Source of the DNA: UBA7672 sp964529555
Lineage (GTDB): Bacteria; Pseudomonadota; Alphaproteobacteria; Caulobacterales; Hyphomonadaceae
Length of the DNA stretch: 46,331 nucleotides
Reading direction: 5' to 3'
NCBI GenBank assembly: GCA_964529555.1
Contig: CAZGWV010000019.1
Coordinates: 1-46,331 of the forward strand
Under the pieces are notes generated by a model. The model did not search any database, was not told where the DNA came from, and was given only the letters and a program-made list of their open reading frames with translations. Of this stretch, positions 1-9,757 are shown piece after piece (the stretch's first letter is position 1; each line of letters opens with the position of its first letter). The translations under genes and the position numbers were made by a program.

Positions 1-2339
<2,339 letters not shown>

Positions 2340-2459
2340 GCTGGGGCGCCTTTCGGGGCATCGAAATATCGACGTGCGGGAGCCGGCGGCCCCCCGCTCT
2401 GGCGGCGTTCCTACAGGACGCCGTACAGGGACGCAATTGAGCCGCGAGGGGTAAAGACA

Positions 2460-3238
2460 TTGATTGCCGCCGTCGCCTCATCACTGGTTCTTGAAGCCCG
2501 GAATCTCGCAGCTGCGCGGGGCTTGCGCCCGCTTTTTGAAGGGCTGTCCTTCCAGGTCGCTGCAGGCGAATCGCTGGAGCTGCGCGGACCCAATGGCTCG
2601 GGCAAATCGACGCTGCTGCGGATTCTTGCCGGGCTGACCCGTCCGCATACGGGCACGGTGAAGCTTTCGGGCTCCGAAGATGCGAACGGTTTGCATTATC
2701 TGGGGCACCTGGATGCGGTGAAGCCGACCGAGACGGCGGGCGAGCAGGCTGGCTTCTGGGCCCGGTATTTCGGGCGCGAACCTGCTGTCGCGAAAGACGC
2801 GATGAAGCGTGTGGGCCTGTCCTCGCGGGCGAACGTGCCGGGGCGGGGGCTTTCGGCGGGGCAGAAGCGCCGGCTGGCGCTTACCCGCCTCCTGATCGAG
2901 CCGCGTCCGCTCTGGCTGCTGGACGAGCCGACCGCCGCCCTCGACGGCGAGGGGCGCAATCTCGTGGCCCGGCTTGTGGCGGAACATTGCGCCGGCGGCG
3001 GCATGGTGATCGCCGCCGTGCATGGCGAGGGGTTCGCTGGATCGCGCGTGCTGGATCTTTCNNNNNNNNNNNNNNNNNNNNNNNNNNNNNNNNNNNNNNN
3101 NNNNNNNNNNNNNNNNNNNNNNNNNNNNNNNNNNNNNNNNNNNNNNNNNNNNNNNNNNNNNTGATCGCCGCCGTGCATGGCGAGGGGTTCGCTGGATCGC
3201 GCGTGCTGGATCTTTCGAAGCTGAAGACGAAAGCATGA
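2460..3238 (+). CDS. ccmA: Heme exporter ATP-binding protein CcmA (interrupted by an artefactual N gap)
   Basis: CcmA is the ATPase of the CcmABCD complex, which handles heme for periplasmic cytochrome c maturation (System I). Walker A (GPNGSGKST), the ABC signature (LSAGQKRR) and Walker B (LWLLDEPTAALD) are all present. The likely start is TTG at 2460, with a GAGGGG Shine-Dalgarno sequence about 8 bases upstream; no ATG or GTG fits. The frame meets 100 Ns at 3062-3161, but the 55 bases before the gap repeat exactly after it. Collapsing the duplicate gives one continuous frame ending DLSKLKTKA, 207 residues, the usual CcmA size. I therefore read the gene as intact in the organism. ccmB follows after an unusual 454-base interval holding a DUF559 fragment. 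Confidence 0.93.
3007..3216. repeat. 55-bp exact direct duplication across the gap (assembly overlap)
   Basis: Bases 3007-3061 and 3162-3216 are identical over 55 positions and lie immediately on the two sides of the N run. The copy before the gap encodes the CcmA residues VIAAVHGEGFAGSRVLDL, and the copy after it encodes the same residues. A length of 55 matches a k-mer size commonly used by de Bruijn assemblers, which suggests two contigs ending on the same k-mer rather than a biological repeat. Confidence 0.9.
3062..3161. other. Scaffold gap of 100 Ns inside ccmA
   Basis: There are exactly 100 Ns, the conventional placeholder for a gap of unknown size. The flanks share a 55-base exact duplicate (3007-3061 and 3162-3216), so the true sequence probably has no missing bases here and the two contig ends simply overlap. 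Confidence 0.95.
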
Positions 3239-3270
3239 TGGCGTCCTTGTGTTCACCGACGCGGATGGTG

Positions 3271-3319
3271 CTCACCCCCTCCCCCTTGTGGGGAGGGGTA
3301 GGGGTGGGGGGCGCTTCAA
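3271..3319 (+). repeat. GC-rich palindromic repeat, left copy
   Basis: About 49 bases containing CCCCTCCCCCTTGTGGGGAG and then GGGGTGGGGGGCGCTTCAA. Read on the opposite strand, nearly the same sequence closes the insertion at 3583-3632. The core CCCC-TTGTGGGG can fold on itself. The stop codon of the DUF559 fragment lies inside this copy. Translated, such repeats give the PSPLWGGVGVGG text often seen in alphaproteobacterial annotations. Confidence 0.8.
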
Positions 3320-3582
3320 CGCTCGCCGGATTCTGTATTGACCTGATCGCGCTGGCGCACGGCGGGCAAGTCGTGGATGTCTCCGTCGAGTTCGATCACC
3401 AGGCGCCTGTCCAGGTCTGCGAAATCGAAAACAAATGCGCCAACAGGCGCCTGTCGCCGGGAATGGCAGCCCTCGATGCAGCGCAGCAGTTTCCACATGC
3501 GACGCTCCGCCGGCGTCGTGTCGCTGCGCAAACGCTTTGCGCGCGCATTGGCTTTCGGAAAATCTCTCTGCCGGTTCGCCAC
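3316..3582 (-). pseudogene. Truncated DUF559 (VSR-endonuclease-like) gene
   Basis: An 88-codon frame starting at GTG 3582 contains the DUF559 signature. ANARAKRLRSDTTPAERRMW is the usual N-terminal helix of this restriction-endonuclease-like fold, and RRQAPVGAFVFDFADLDRRL followed by VIELDGDIHD carries the acidic catalytic strand. Complete family members are about 110 to 130 residues and end in a V-L-R-F-W-N-N strand. Here that strand is missing, and the frame stops inside the left palindromic repeat, so I call it broken. It is antisense to the ccm genes and bracketed by inverted repeats at 3271-3319 and 3583-3632. Whether the product has any function is unknown; DUF559 proteins are predicted nucleases without an established biological role. 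Confidence 0.75.
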
Positions 3583-3632
3583 TTGAACCGCCCCCCACCC
3601 CTCCCCCTCCCCACAAGGGGGAGGGGGCGCAC
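3583..3632 (-). repeat. GC-rich palindromic repeat, right copy (inverted)
   Basis: About 50 bases forming an inverted near-copy of 3271-3319, with a one-base length difference and a few substitutions. The two copies bracket the DUF559 fragment, giving the insertion the outline of a miniature element with terminal inverted repeats. No target-site duplication is obvious. Confidence 0.8.
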
Positions 3633-3692
3633 GCTGCGCGATCTCGACGGCTATCGGCCTTCCGGGATGAAGCGCAAGTTCGAGGCCAGTGC

Positions 3693-4358
3693 ATGAGCGC
3701 CGCTTTCGCCGTCTTCGTGCGCGAGCTGAAGCTTGCCTGGTCGGGCGGGGGCGGGGCGGCGTTGCCGGTCGGCTTCTTTGCCGCCGCCGCAAGCATGACG
3801 CCGTTCGCCGTGGGATACGACACGCTCGCGCTGCAGACGGCGGGACCGGGCGTGATCTGGATCGCGCTGGCGCTCTCCAGCCTTCTGCCGATGGAGCGCC
3901 TGTTCCAGGCCGATCTCGAGGACGGGACGCTGGACGCCTATGCCGGTTCCGGCATCGGCATGGAGGGGATCGCGCTCGCCAAGACGCTGGCGCACTGGAT
4001 CGCCACCGGCATTCCGCTGGCGCTGGTCGCGCCCATCCTCTGGATCATGCTGCAGGGCGCGCCCGAGGCGAGCGGACTGGTGGCGGCCGCGGCCCTGGTC
4101 GGGTCGCTGGCGTTCTTCTTCTTCGGCTCGATGGGGGCGGCCCTTGCCGCCGGCATGCGCCGGGGCGGGCTGCTGATCGCGCTGGTGACGCTGCCGCTTT
4201 ATGTGCCGGCCATGATCTTCGGGGCCGCCACACTTGACGCTGCGGCCAGCGGCACGGACTGGGTCGGTCCGATGCTACTGACGGGATCGGCGGCGCTGTT
4301 CGGCATGGCGATTTCGCCCTTTGGCGCGGCGATGGCGCTGAGGACGGCTCTGGACTAG
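3693..4358 (+). CDS. ccmB: Heme exporter membrane protein CcmB
   Basis: CcmB is an integral-membrane subunit of the CcmABCD complex that loads heme onto the chaperone CcmE. The 221-residue product (MSAAFAVFVRELKLAWSGGG) has about six hydrophobic segments. It also has the family text LSSLLPMERLFQADLEDGTLD after the second membrane segment, a conserved region in CcmB. The length matches the family norm of about 220. The start is ATG 3693; no strong ribosome binding site is visible, and the upstream 60 bases are part of the palindromic insertion, so translation or transcription from ccmA may be affected. ccmC follows after 90 bases. Confidence 0.93.
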   Translation: MSAAFAVFVRELKLAWSGGGGAALPVGFFAAAASMTPFAVGYDTLALQTAGPGVIWIALALSSLLPMERLFQADLEDGTLDAYAGSGIGMEGIALAKTLAHWIATGIPLALVAPILWIMLQGAPEASGLVAAAALVGSLAFFFFGSMGAALAAGMRRGGLLIALVTLPLYVPAMIFGAATLDAAASGTDWVGPMLLTGSAALFGMAISPFGAAMALRTALD

Positions 4359-4448
4359 AGAAATTGCCGCAGTTCCGTTCCGAATAATGTGACCCCCGGA
4401 AGCGGCCTGTCTGGTTAGACTTGCGTTGCATACAGGAGCGAATGGCCA

Positions 4449-5162
4449 ATGGCCGTCATGTCCTATTTCGCCAACCCGCACCGCTTCATGGCGGTGTCGA
4501 AGTGGCCAGCCTGGGGATTCACGGCGATCGGCGTCCTGCTGGTCGCGGTCGGCGCCTATTTCGGGCTGCTCGTCGTGCCGGAGGATTTCCAGCAAGGACA
4601 CGGCGCACGGATCATGTTCGTGCATGTGCCGGCGATGTGGTTGTCGCTGTTCGCCTACGCCTTCATGGCGGGCGCGAGCCTTGTCTCCTTCATCTGGCGT
4701 CATTCGATTGCGGATGTGGCGGCGAAGTCCGCCGCCCCCTTCGGCGCGGTTGTCACGGCGTTTGGCCTGCTGACCGGATCGATCTGGGGCTATCCGACAT
4801 GGGGCACATGGTGGGAGTGGGGCGATGCGCGCCTTGTCTCTGTGCTGATCCTGTTCTTCATCTACCTTGGTTACATTGCGATCTGGTCGGCGATGGATAC
4901 GCCCCAGAAGGCGGCGCGCGCGGCGGCGATCCTCTGCCTCATCGGCGCGGTGAACCTGCCGATCATCCACTTCTCGGTCGAATGGTTCTCCACCCTGCAC
5001 CAGGTGCAGATGAAGGCCGCCGACGAGTTCAAGTATCCGATGTATATCGTGGCGCTCGGCTATCTCGCGCTGTTCGGCGGTCTCACGCTGATCAACATGC
5101 GCGCCGAGATTATGAACACGCGCGCTGAGATGCTGATCCAGCGCAGGCAGGCGGCGGACTGA
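4449..5162 (+). CDS. ccmC: Heme transporter/heme lyase subunit CcmC
   Basis: CcmC binds heme at the periplasmic face through its tryptophan-rich loop and two histidines and passes it to CcmE. The 237-residue product has six predicted membrane segments, the histidine in MFVHVPAMWLS, the loop GYPTWGTWWEWGDARLVS, and the second conserved histidine in the NLPIIHFSVEWFSTLHQ region. In the textbook motif (WGxxWxWD) the aspartate directly follows the third Trp; here a Gly lies between them. The start is ATG 4449, 11 bases after an AGGAG; a second ATG at 4458 is possible. ccmD begins two bases after the stop, so they form one transcript. Confidence 0.95.
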   Translation: MAVMSYFANPHRFMAVSKWPAWGFTAIGVLLVAVGAYFGLLVVPEDFQQGHGARIMFVHVPAMWLSLFAYAFMAGASLVSFIWRHSIADVAAKSAAPFGAVVTAFGLLTGSIWGYPTWGTWWEWGDARLVSVLILFFIYLGYIAIWSAMDTPQKAARAAAILCLIGAVNLPIIHFSVEWFSTLHQVQMKAADEFKYPMYIVALGYLALFGGLTLINMRAEIMNTRAEMLIQRRQAAD

Positions 5163-5164
5163 TC

Positions 5165-5335
5165 ATGTTCGATTACGGCAAGTACACACCCTATGTGCTC
5201 ACCTCCTACGCCATCGCAACGGTTGCGCTGCTCGGCCTGCTGGTCTGGTCGGTCGTGCGCCTTTCGAACGCCCGCAGGAAGCTGGCCGAAGCCGAAGCCA
5301 TAGAGGCCGAGGCGAAAGAAGAGGCCCGGCAGTGA
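5165..5335 (+). CDS. ccmD: Heme exporter small membrane protein CcmD
   Basis: This is a 56-residue protein with the typical CcmD layout: a short N-terminal stretch (MFDYGKYTPYVLTSYAIA), one membrane helix (ATVALLGLLVWSVV), then a charged cytoplasmic tail rich in Glu, Ala, Lys and Arg. CcmD is needed to release holo-CcmE from the CcmABC complex. It begins two bases after the ccmC stop, and its TGA overlaps the GTG start of ccmG by four bases, so its position alone nearly identifies it. The small size and low conservation make it easy to miss. Confidence 0.9.
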   Translation: MFDYGKYTPYVLTSYAIATVALLGLLVWSVVRLSNARRKLAEAEAIEAEAKEEARQ

Positions 5336-5874
5336 AGCGCGCGATCGCTCTCGTTCCGCTTGTCGTGCTTGTCGGCCTGTTCGTCGTCGCGTTCAGCCTG
5401 CTGACGAGCAAGGACCCGGCGCCTGCCTCGTTCACCTCACCGACGCGCGATGCGCCGCGATTCGATGTGGCGAGCCTTGAGGGCGGACAGGTGAAGCTGG
5501 ATGACTACAAGGGCCGTCCGGTGCTGGTGAATTTCTGGGCGACCTGGTGCGGACCCTGCAAGATCGAACATCCGCTGCTGGTGCGCATGCGCGAGGCCGG
5601 CGTCGAGATCGTGGGGGTTCTCTACAAGGATCCCAAGGGCCTCGAACTCGCCAGGGCCATGCTGGCCGCCGAGGGCGACCCCTATGTGGCGGTGGGGCTC
5701 GATCCGCTGGGCGATCTTGGCATCGACATGGGCCTGTCGGGCGTGCCCGAGAGTTTCCTCATCGATGCGGAGGGGCGCATCGTGAAGACGAAGCGCAACT
5801 ACTTCGTCGAACCGGATTTCGAGGACTTCGTGACGGCCTATCGCACCGAAGCGGCAAAGGCGGCCGCTCCCTGA
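5332..5874 (+). CDS. ccmG: Thiol:disulfide interchange protein CcmG/DsbE
   Basis: This membrane-anchored periplasmic thioredoxin keeps the CXXCH motif of apocytochrome c reduced for heme attachment. Its 180 residues comprise an N-terminal signal anchor (residues 1-24), a thioredoxin fold with the redox motif WCGPC at residues 72-76, and the cis-proline region GVPES. The text GRPVLVNFWATWCGPCKIEH is typical of DsbE. Translation starts at GTG 5332, overlapping the ccmD stop as GTGA, a coupling arrangement. It is the last ccm gene here; ccmE, ccmF and ccmH are not in the window. It ends convergent with the MarR-like gene, two bases apart. Confidence 0.95.
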   Translation: MKRAIALVPLVVLVGLFVVAFSLLTSKDPAPASFTSPTRDAPRFDVASLEGGQVKLDDYKGRPVLVNFWATWCGPCKIEHPLLVRMREAGVEIVGVLYKDPKGLELARAMLAAEGDPYVAVGLDPLGDLGIDMGLSGVPESFLIDAEGRIVKTKRNYFVEPDFEDFVTAYRTEAAKAAAP

Positions 5875-5876
5875 TA

Positions 5877-6500
5877 TCAGCGCTTGCCGCGGGCCTTCTT
5901 GCGGGCGGCGGCTACAGGCGCGCGTGCAACCCGCTTGCGGGCAGGGGCGGCGGGTTTCTTCTGCGCCGGTGCGGCCTCACTCTCGGCGAGGGCCGTGTCG
6001 GCGACGTCCGCCAGCGACACCAGCAGGGACCGGAACAGCGCGCGGTTGGCGGCGGGAACTGCAGCCAGCAGCGCGCGGTCCACGTCGCGCATCGCGGGGA
6101 CGGAACGATCCAGCCGGCGGCGGCCCTGCGCAGTGAGGCGCACGGATTTGGCCCGGCCATCGTCGCGCGCGGCGGCGCGGGCGATCAGGCCACGGCTTTC
6201 CATGCGCGCCATCATTTCCGCGAGCGTCGAGCGATCGACGCCGGTCATCCGCACGAGGTCGGACTGGCTGGCGCCTTCCGATTCGGCGATGGCTGCCAGC
6301 AGCACACTCTGGCGCAGGGTGACCCCGCCGCCGAGTTCCGAGCGTGCGAACATATCGGCAGCGAACTGTTCGGCCCGGCGGAGGAGATGCGAGGGTGATT
6401 CGCTCAGGCGGAACTTTTCGCCCTTCGTGGCCGGCTTGCGGGCCGCTTTGCCAGCCGGCTTGCGGGCTGGCCGTCTCTGGGCTTCAGCGCGAATCGTCAT
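5877..6500 (-). CDS. MarR-family transcriptional regulator with basic tails
   Basis: The 207-residue product carries a central MarR winged-helix domain. SDLVRMTGVDRSTLAEMMAR is the recognition region, followed by MESRGLIARAAARDDGRAKS, which is the wing. Unlike ordinary MarR proteins of about 150 residues it has lysine/arginine/alanine-rich extensions at both ends: the first 30 residues (RRPARKPAGKAARKPATKG) and the last 35 (KRVARAPVAAARKKARGKR). Such tails resemble histone H1-like segments and could add non-specific DNA binding; that is inference. It is alone on its strand, convergent with ccmG. Its target is unknown, and I saw no clear palindrome upstream of its start. Confidence 0.85.
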   Translation of the reverse strand: MTIRAEAQRRPARKPAGKAARKPATKGEKFRLSESPSHLLRRAEQFAADMFARSELGGGVTLRQSVLLAAIAESEGASQSDLVRMTGVDRSTLAEMMARMESRGLIARAAARDDGRAKSVRLTAQGRRRLDRSVPAMRDVDRALLAAVPAANRALFRSLLVSLADVADTALAESEAAPAQKKPAAPARKRVARAPVAAARKKARGKR

Positions 6501-6621
6501 GGGCAGACGGGCCTCCAGTCCCGATCAGCATACGGATGGATGGGCGCTCCGGTGAGCCCCTCTTGCCGGAAATCCGTGGTTCCACCTTCCGCTATGCACA
6601 GCAAAGGGCCATCATCGCGCA

Positions 6622-7161
6622 ATGAGCGAGCCGAGATTTCCCGTTTCCTTCTCAAGCAAGGTTCCTTCCGGCGAGGACCGCGAGCGGCGCGTTTGCGACA
6701 GCTGCGGGTTCATCGACTATGTGAATCCCAGAATCGTGACAGGCGTTGTGGCGCATGCTGGCGACCGGATCCTTCTGTGCCGGCGCGCCATCGAGCCACG
6801 CAGGGGCTTCTGGACGTTGCCGGCCGGTTTCCTCGAACTGGGCGAAAGCGTCGAGGATGGGGCGAAGCGCGAGGCCCGCGAAGAGGCGAGCGCCGAGCTC
6901 GAAATCGAAGCGATGCTGGGGCTCTATTCGATCCCGCGCATCGGGCAGGTTCAGATATTTTTCCGTGCGCGTCTCCTGAACGATCCGTCACCTGGGGTTG
7001 AGAGTCTCGAAGTCGGGTTGTTCACCTGGGACGATATTCCGTGGAAGGAGCTTGCGTTCCCAACCGTGCGCTGGGCGCTCGATCACTATCGGGCGACTGC
7101 GGGGCAGGCGGTCTTCAGCGCTTTTGGAAATCCCGATGGAACCGATCATCTCACACGCTGA
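6622..7161 (+). CDS. Nudix hydrolase with N-terminal zinc-ribbon remnant
   Basis: Nudix proteins hydrolyse nucleoside diphosphate derivatives. The Nudix box spans residues 69-91 (G at 69, E75, R83-E84, E87-E88), with the final conserved Gly replaced by Ser90. N-terminally there is a CDSC pair followed by GFIDYVNP, the arrangement seen in NADH-pyrophosphatase-like and YjhB-like enzymes, although the other zinc cysteine pair is absent. The length is 179 residues. The substrate cannot be told from sequence. The gene overlaps the globin gene downstream by 26 bases in another frame, which implies a two-gene transcript. The start is ATG 6622. Confidence 0.92.
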   Translation: MSEPRFPVSFSSKVPSGEDRERRVCDSCGFIDYVNPRIVTGVVAHAGDRILLCRRAIEPRRGFWTLPAGFLELGESVEDGAKREAREEASAELEIEAMLGLYSIPRIGQVQIFFRARLLNDPSPGVESLEVGLFTWDDIPWKELAFPTVRWALDHYRATAGQAVFSAFGNPDGTDHLTR

Positions 7162-7555
7162 TGCAACGACCGGAGGCGGGGCCATTCTCGCAACGCTGGA
7201 GGCCGTGGCGGCGCTTCATGGCGATCCGACGGCTGCGATCTATGCGGAACTTTTCGCAGTCCGCCCCGATCTCGAAAGGCTGTTCTGGCTGGACCGGGAC
7301 GGCAGCGTGCGCGCAGCCATGGTGCAGCAGGGGATCGAATGCATCATGGATCATGCTGCGGGCGGCGGCGCCGCCGCGACGATCATGGCCGACGAGCGCT
7401 CGCGCCACGATGGCTACGGGGTTCCCCGCGAACAGTTCGATGCGTTCATGGTCGCCATGCGCGATGCGTTCCGCCGTATCTTGGGCGAGGCATGGACCGG
7501 CGACATGGAACGTGCGTGGCGCATACTGCTGGCCGAGTTCGCCGCGATGCGCTGA
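7136..7555 (+). CDS. Globin-family protein
   Basis: The 139-residue product fits a single-domain globin of the flavohemoglobin-related type. GDPTAAIYAELFAVRPDLERLF resembles the A-to-C helices, with the conserved Phe-containing turn before the CD region. RSRHDGYGVPREQFDAFMVA gives the F helix and FG corner, with His91 the candidate proximal heme ligand. Such proteins bind oxygen or NO. The start chosen is ATG 7136, inside the 3' end of the Nudix gene (26-base overlap, different frame); no other good start is visible. The role is inferred from fold only, and heme binding is not proven. It ends convergent with the septation protein gene. Confidence 0.8.
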   Translation: MEPIISHADATTGGGAILATLEAVAALHGDPTAAIYAELFAVRPDLERLFWLDRDGSVRAAMVQQGIECIMDHAAGGGAAATIMADERSRHDGYGVPREQFDAFMVAMRDAFRRILGEAWTGDMERAWRILLAEFAAMR

Positions 7556-7577
7556 GCCGGCTTGCGGCGTTCCGATC

Positions 7578-8231
7578 CTAGGCTGCGTCGCTGGCCTTCT
7601 TGTCGCCGCCGCCGTCCTCGATGTTGTGTTTCATCAGGAAGGGCAGGTTGATCACCATGAAGGCGATCGCCAGCGGGATCGACAGGAACAGTTTGGAGTT
7701 GGTCCAGAACGCTTCCGAGAAGTTCCGCCAGATGATCTCGTTCACGATCGCAAGCACGACATAGAACGCGGCCCAGCGCAGCGCGAAAATCTTCCAGGCG
7801 TGGTCGGGCATGGTGAAGGCGTGCTCGAAAGCCGTCTTCCAGAGATTGCGTCCGATGGCGAGACTGCCGAGAATTGTCACCGCGAAGAGGAGATTGATGA
7901 TCGTCGGCTTGATGAAGGCGAACGTCTTGTCCTGAAGGAACAGGGTCAGCCCGCCGAACACCATCACCACCGTGCCCGTGATGATCAGCATGGGCGGCAG
8001 CTTGCGTCCCTTCATCAGCGTCCAGCCGATGGCGGCCGCCACCGCGCCCATGAAGAGGCCGGTCGCCCAGAAGATCGCTGTCTCTTTCGAAACGGGGCCG
8101 GTTTCCGGCGCGAAATTCTGCATCGCATTGAAGCAGATCACGAAAACGAGAACCGGGCCGAGATCGGTCCAGATATTGCCGGCCCCCTTGGGGATCGACT
8201 TCTTCGGTTCGGTGGCGGCGGGCTCTGTCAT
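7578..8231 (-). CDS. Inner membrane septation protein A / YciB family
   Basis: This 217-residue membrane protein has about five to six hydrophobic segments and is a member of the IspZ/YciB intracellular septation family. Family text includes LFMGAVAAAIGWTLMKGRKL, DKTFAFIKPTIINLLFAV, LRWAAFYVVLAIVNEIIWRN and the TNSKLF-containing end of the domain. In E. coli the homologue affects envelope integrity and interacts with division and elongation proteins; the exact role here is unknown. In many alphaproteobacteria this gene lies next to ftsY (recalled, not checked). Here it is separated from ftsY by a flippase, a GH5 gene and an EamA transporter. Confidence 0.93.
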   Translation of the reverse strand: MTEPAATEPKKSIPKGAGNIWTDLGPVLVFVICFNAMQNFAPETGPVSKETAIFWATGLFMGAVAAAIGWTLMKGRKLPPMLIITGTVVMVFGGLTLFLQDKTFAFIKPTIINLLFAVTILGSLAIGRNLWKTAFEHAFTMPDHAWKIFALRWAAFYVVLAIVNEIIWRNFSEAFWTNSKLFLSIPLAIAFMVINLPFLMKHNIEDGGGDKKASDAA

Positions 8232-8264
8232 GTGCGGTCACTTAGCGGTGTGGAATGCATGCGG

Positions 8265-9743
8265 TCAAACCCGTTGCGCACGGCGCATGAGAAATTGCTG
8301 CGCGGCGGCGCGCGCTCCGGCGGCGTCGAAGGCGAGGGCGGTTAGAACATAAACCCCTGCGCCGACGCTGGCTTTCAGCAGAAGTTCCGGGAAACCGCCA
8401 AGCGCCGGCAGCAGCCGAACCACGATCGCCATGGCGGCGCACGCGCCCGCAATGCGCAGGAAATCGAGCCACGGCCAGGCCAGCGGTGCATGACGGCGGC
8501 TGACGACGGCCAGCAGCACCAGCGCCAGCGCATAGCAGGCGACGGTAGCATAGACCGCGCCCATCAGGCCGATCCATGGCAGCAGTAGGCAGTTGAGCAA
8601 CACATTCGCGACAGCGGGGATGACCATCAGCCCCGCGCGCAGACCCGTGCGCCGCGATAGCTGGAAGGCTTCGGAAACGTAGTGCAGGACGAAGCCGTTG
8701 ATGAGGCCCGAGAGGGCGATCCACGGAATGATCTGCGCGGCCTGCTGGCGCATGTCTTCGCCGATCATCACCTCGGCGAGCGGCTCCGCGACAAGCGCGA
8801 GGCCGGCGGCGGCGGGCGCTGCGATCAGCATCAGCGTCCTTGCAACTTGCGCCGAGACGGCGTGCACGGCGTCGGGCCCCTCGCGCTCCCACGCCGCCAT
8901 CATCATGGGTCCGCCAGCGGCGGCGGCCCAGATGCACAACAGGCCAACCGTCTTGTCCGCAACGCCATAGCCGGCGGCATAGACGCCGACTGCTTCGGGC
9001 CCGAGGAAGAGGGCGATGAGGATGCGGTCGCCTGCATCGAGCGCGATGTTGAGCGCCAGCGCGAGCGCCACCGGCACGCCATAGGCGATATAGGGCTTGA
9101 GGCGCGCGAGATCGAAACGTCCGCCATGCGACTCGCGCCATAGACGCGAGCCTTCGATGACGGCGAGCAGCGCCAGCACGCAGGCGAGTCCCGCGAAGGG
9201 CGCGGCGGGGCCAAGGCCCGTCTGCCACGCCAGCAACGTTCCAATGAAGAAGGCGCCGATATCCTGAACAACACGCAGCGTCGAGTAGCGCGTGACGCGC
9301 TGGTGCGCCCGGTTCATCTCCTGGGCTGCGTTGACAAGCGGCGCGAGCGCCATCGTGCCTGTCGCTGCGGCTAGCGCCATCTGCAGAACGGGATCGGGCG
9401 TCAGCAGGATCAGGCACGTCATCAGCGCAATCGCCAGTGCGGCTGAGCCTGCGAGCAGGACGAGCGTCGTGCGTACGTGATCCGCCTGCGCGGCCTGATC
9501 GCGTGCAGCGCCGGAGAAGCGATAGGCTGCCGCCTCCGCCCATGTGACCGAGACCGTGTAGGCGATCCCCATCGCCGTCAGCGCGAGCGCGTAGAAGCCG
9601 TATTCGGCGGGCGAGAGCAGGCGCGTGAAGGCGTAGACCGCGCCGAAACTGGCGAGCCCCCCGGCAAGGCTTGCCGGAAAATAGCCAAGAAGGCGGCGCC
9701 ACATCATCGACGGGTCAAAGGCCCACAAGGACAGTTTGTTCAC
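8265..9743 (-). CDS. Polysaccharide flippase (Wzx-like, MVF superfamily)
   Basis: This 492-residue protein has about 12 to 14 hydrophobic segments. Its N-terminal region (GGLASFGAVYAFTRLLSPAE followed by YGFYALALT) is diagnostic of Wzx/polysaccharide biosynthesis flippases, which move lipid-linked oligosaccharides across the inner membrane. The annotated start is GTG 9743; an ATG pair at about 9707 is an alternative, and the GTG start leaves only 14 bases to the divergent GH5-like gene. No glycosyltransferase or Wzy polymerase is next to it, so the substrate is unknown. The divergent cellulase-like lipoprotein suggests an exopolysaccharide or cell-surface glycan role. Confidence 0.85.
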   Translation of the reverse strand: MNKLSLWAFDPSMMWRRLLGYFPASLAGGLASFGAVYAFTRLLSPAEYGFYALALTAMGIAYTVSVTWAEAAAYRFSGAARDQAAQADHVRTTLVLLAGSAALAIALMTCLILLTPDPVLQMALAAATGTMALAPLVNAAQEMNRAHQRVTRYSTLRVVQDIGAFFIGTLLAWQTGLGPAAPFAGLACVLALLAVIEGSRLWRESHGGRFDLARLKPYIAYGVPVALALALNIALDAGDRILIALFLGPEAVGVYAAGYGVADKTVGLLCIWAAAAGGPMMMAAWEREGPDAVHAVSAQVARTLMLIAAPAAAGLALVAEPLAEVMIGEDMRQQAAQIIPWIALSGLINGFVLHYVSEAFQLSRRTGLRAGLMVIPAVANVLLNCLLLPWIGLMGAVYATVACYALALVLLAVVSRRHAPLAWPWLDFLRIAGACAAMAIVVRLLPALGGFPELLLKASVGAGVYVLTALAFDAAGARAAAQQFLMRRAQRV

Positions 9744-9757
9744 GCCATTAAACCAGA

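Noticed and set aside
2987..3238. A duplicated ccmA 3' end as a biological tandem repeat
   Set aside because: The duplicate abuts the N run exactly and has a k-mer-like length of 55; contig overlap is the simpler explanation.
3271..3632. A complete insertion sequence with transposase
   Set aside because: There are inverted repeats, but the enclosed gene is a truncated DUF559, not a transposase, and no target-site duplication was seen.
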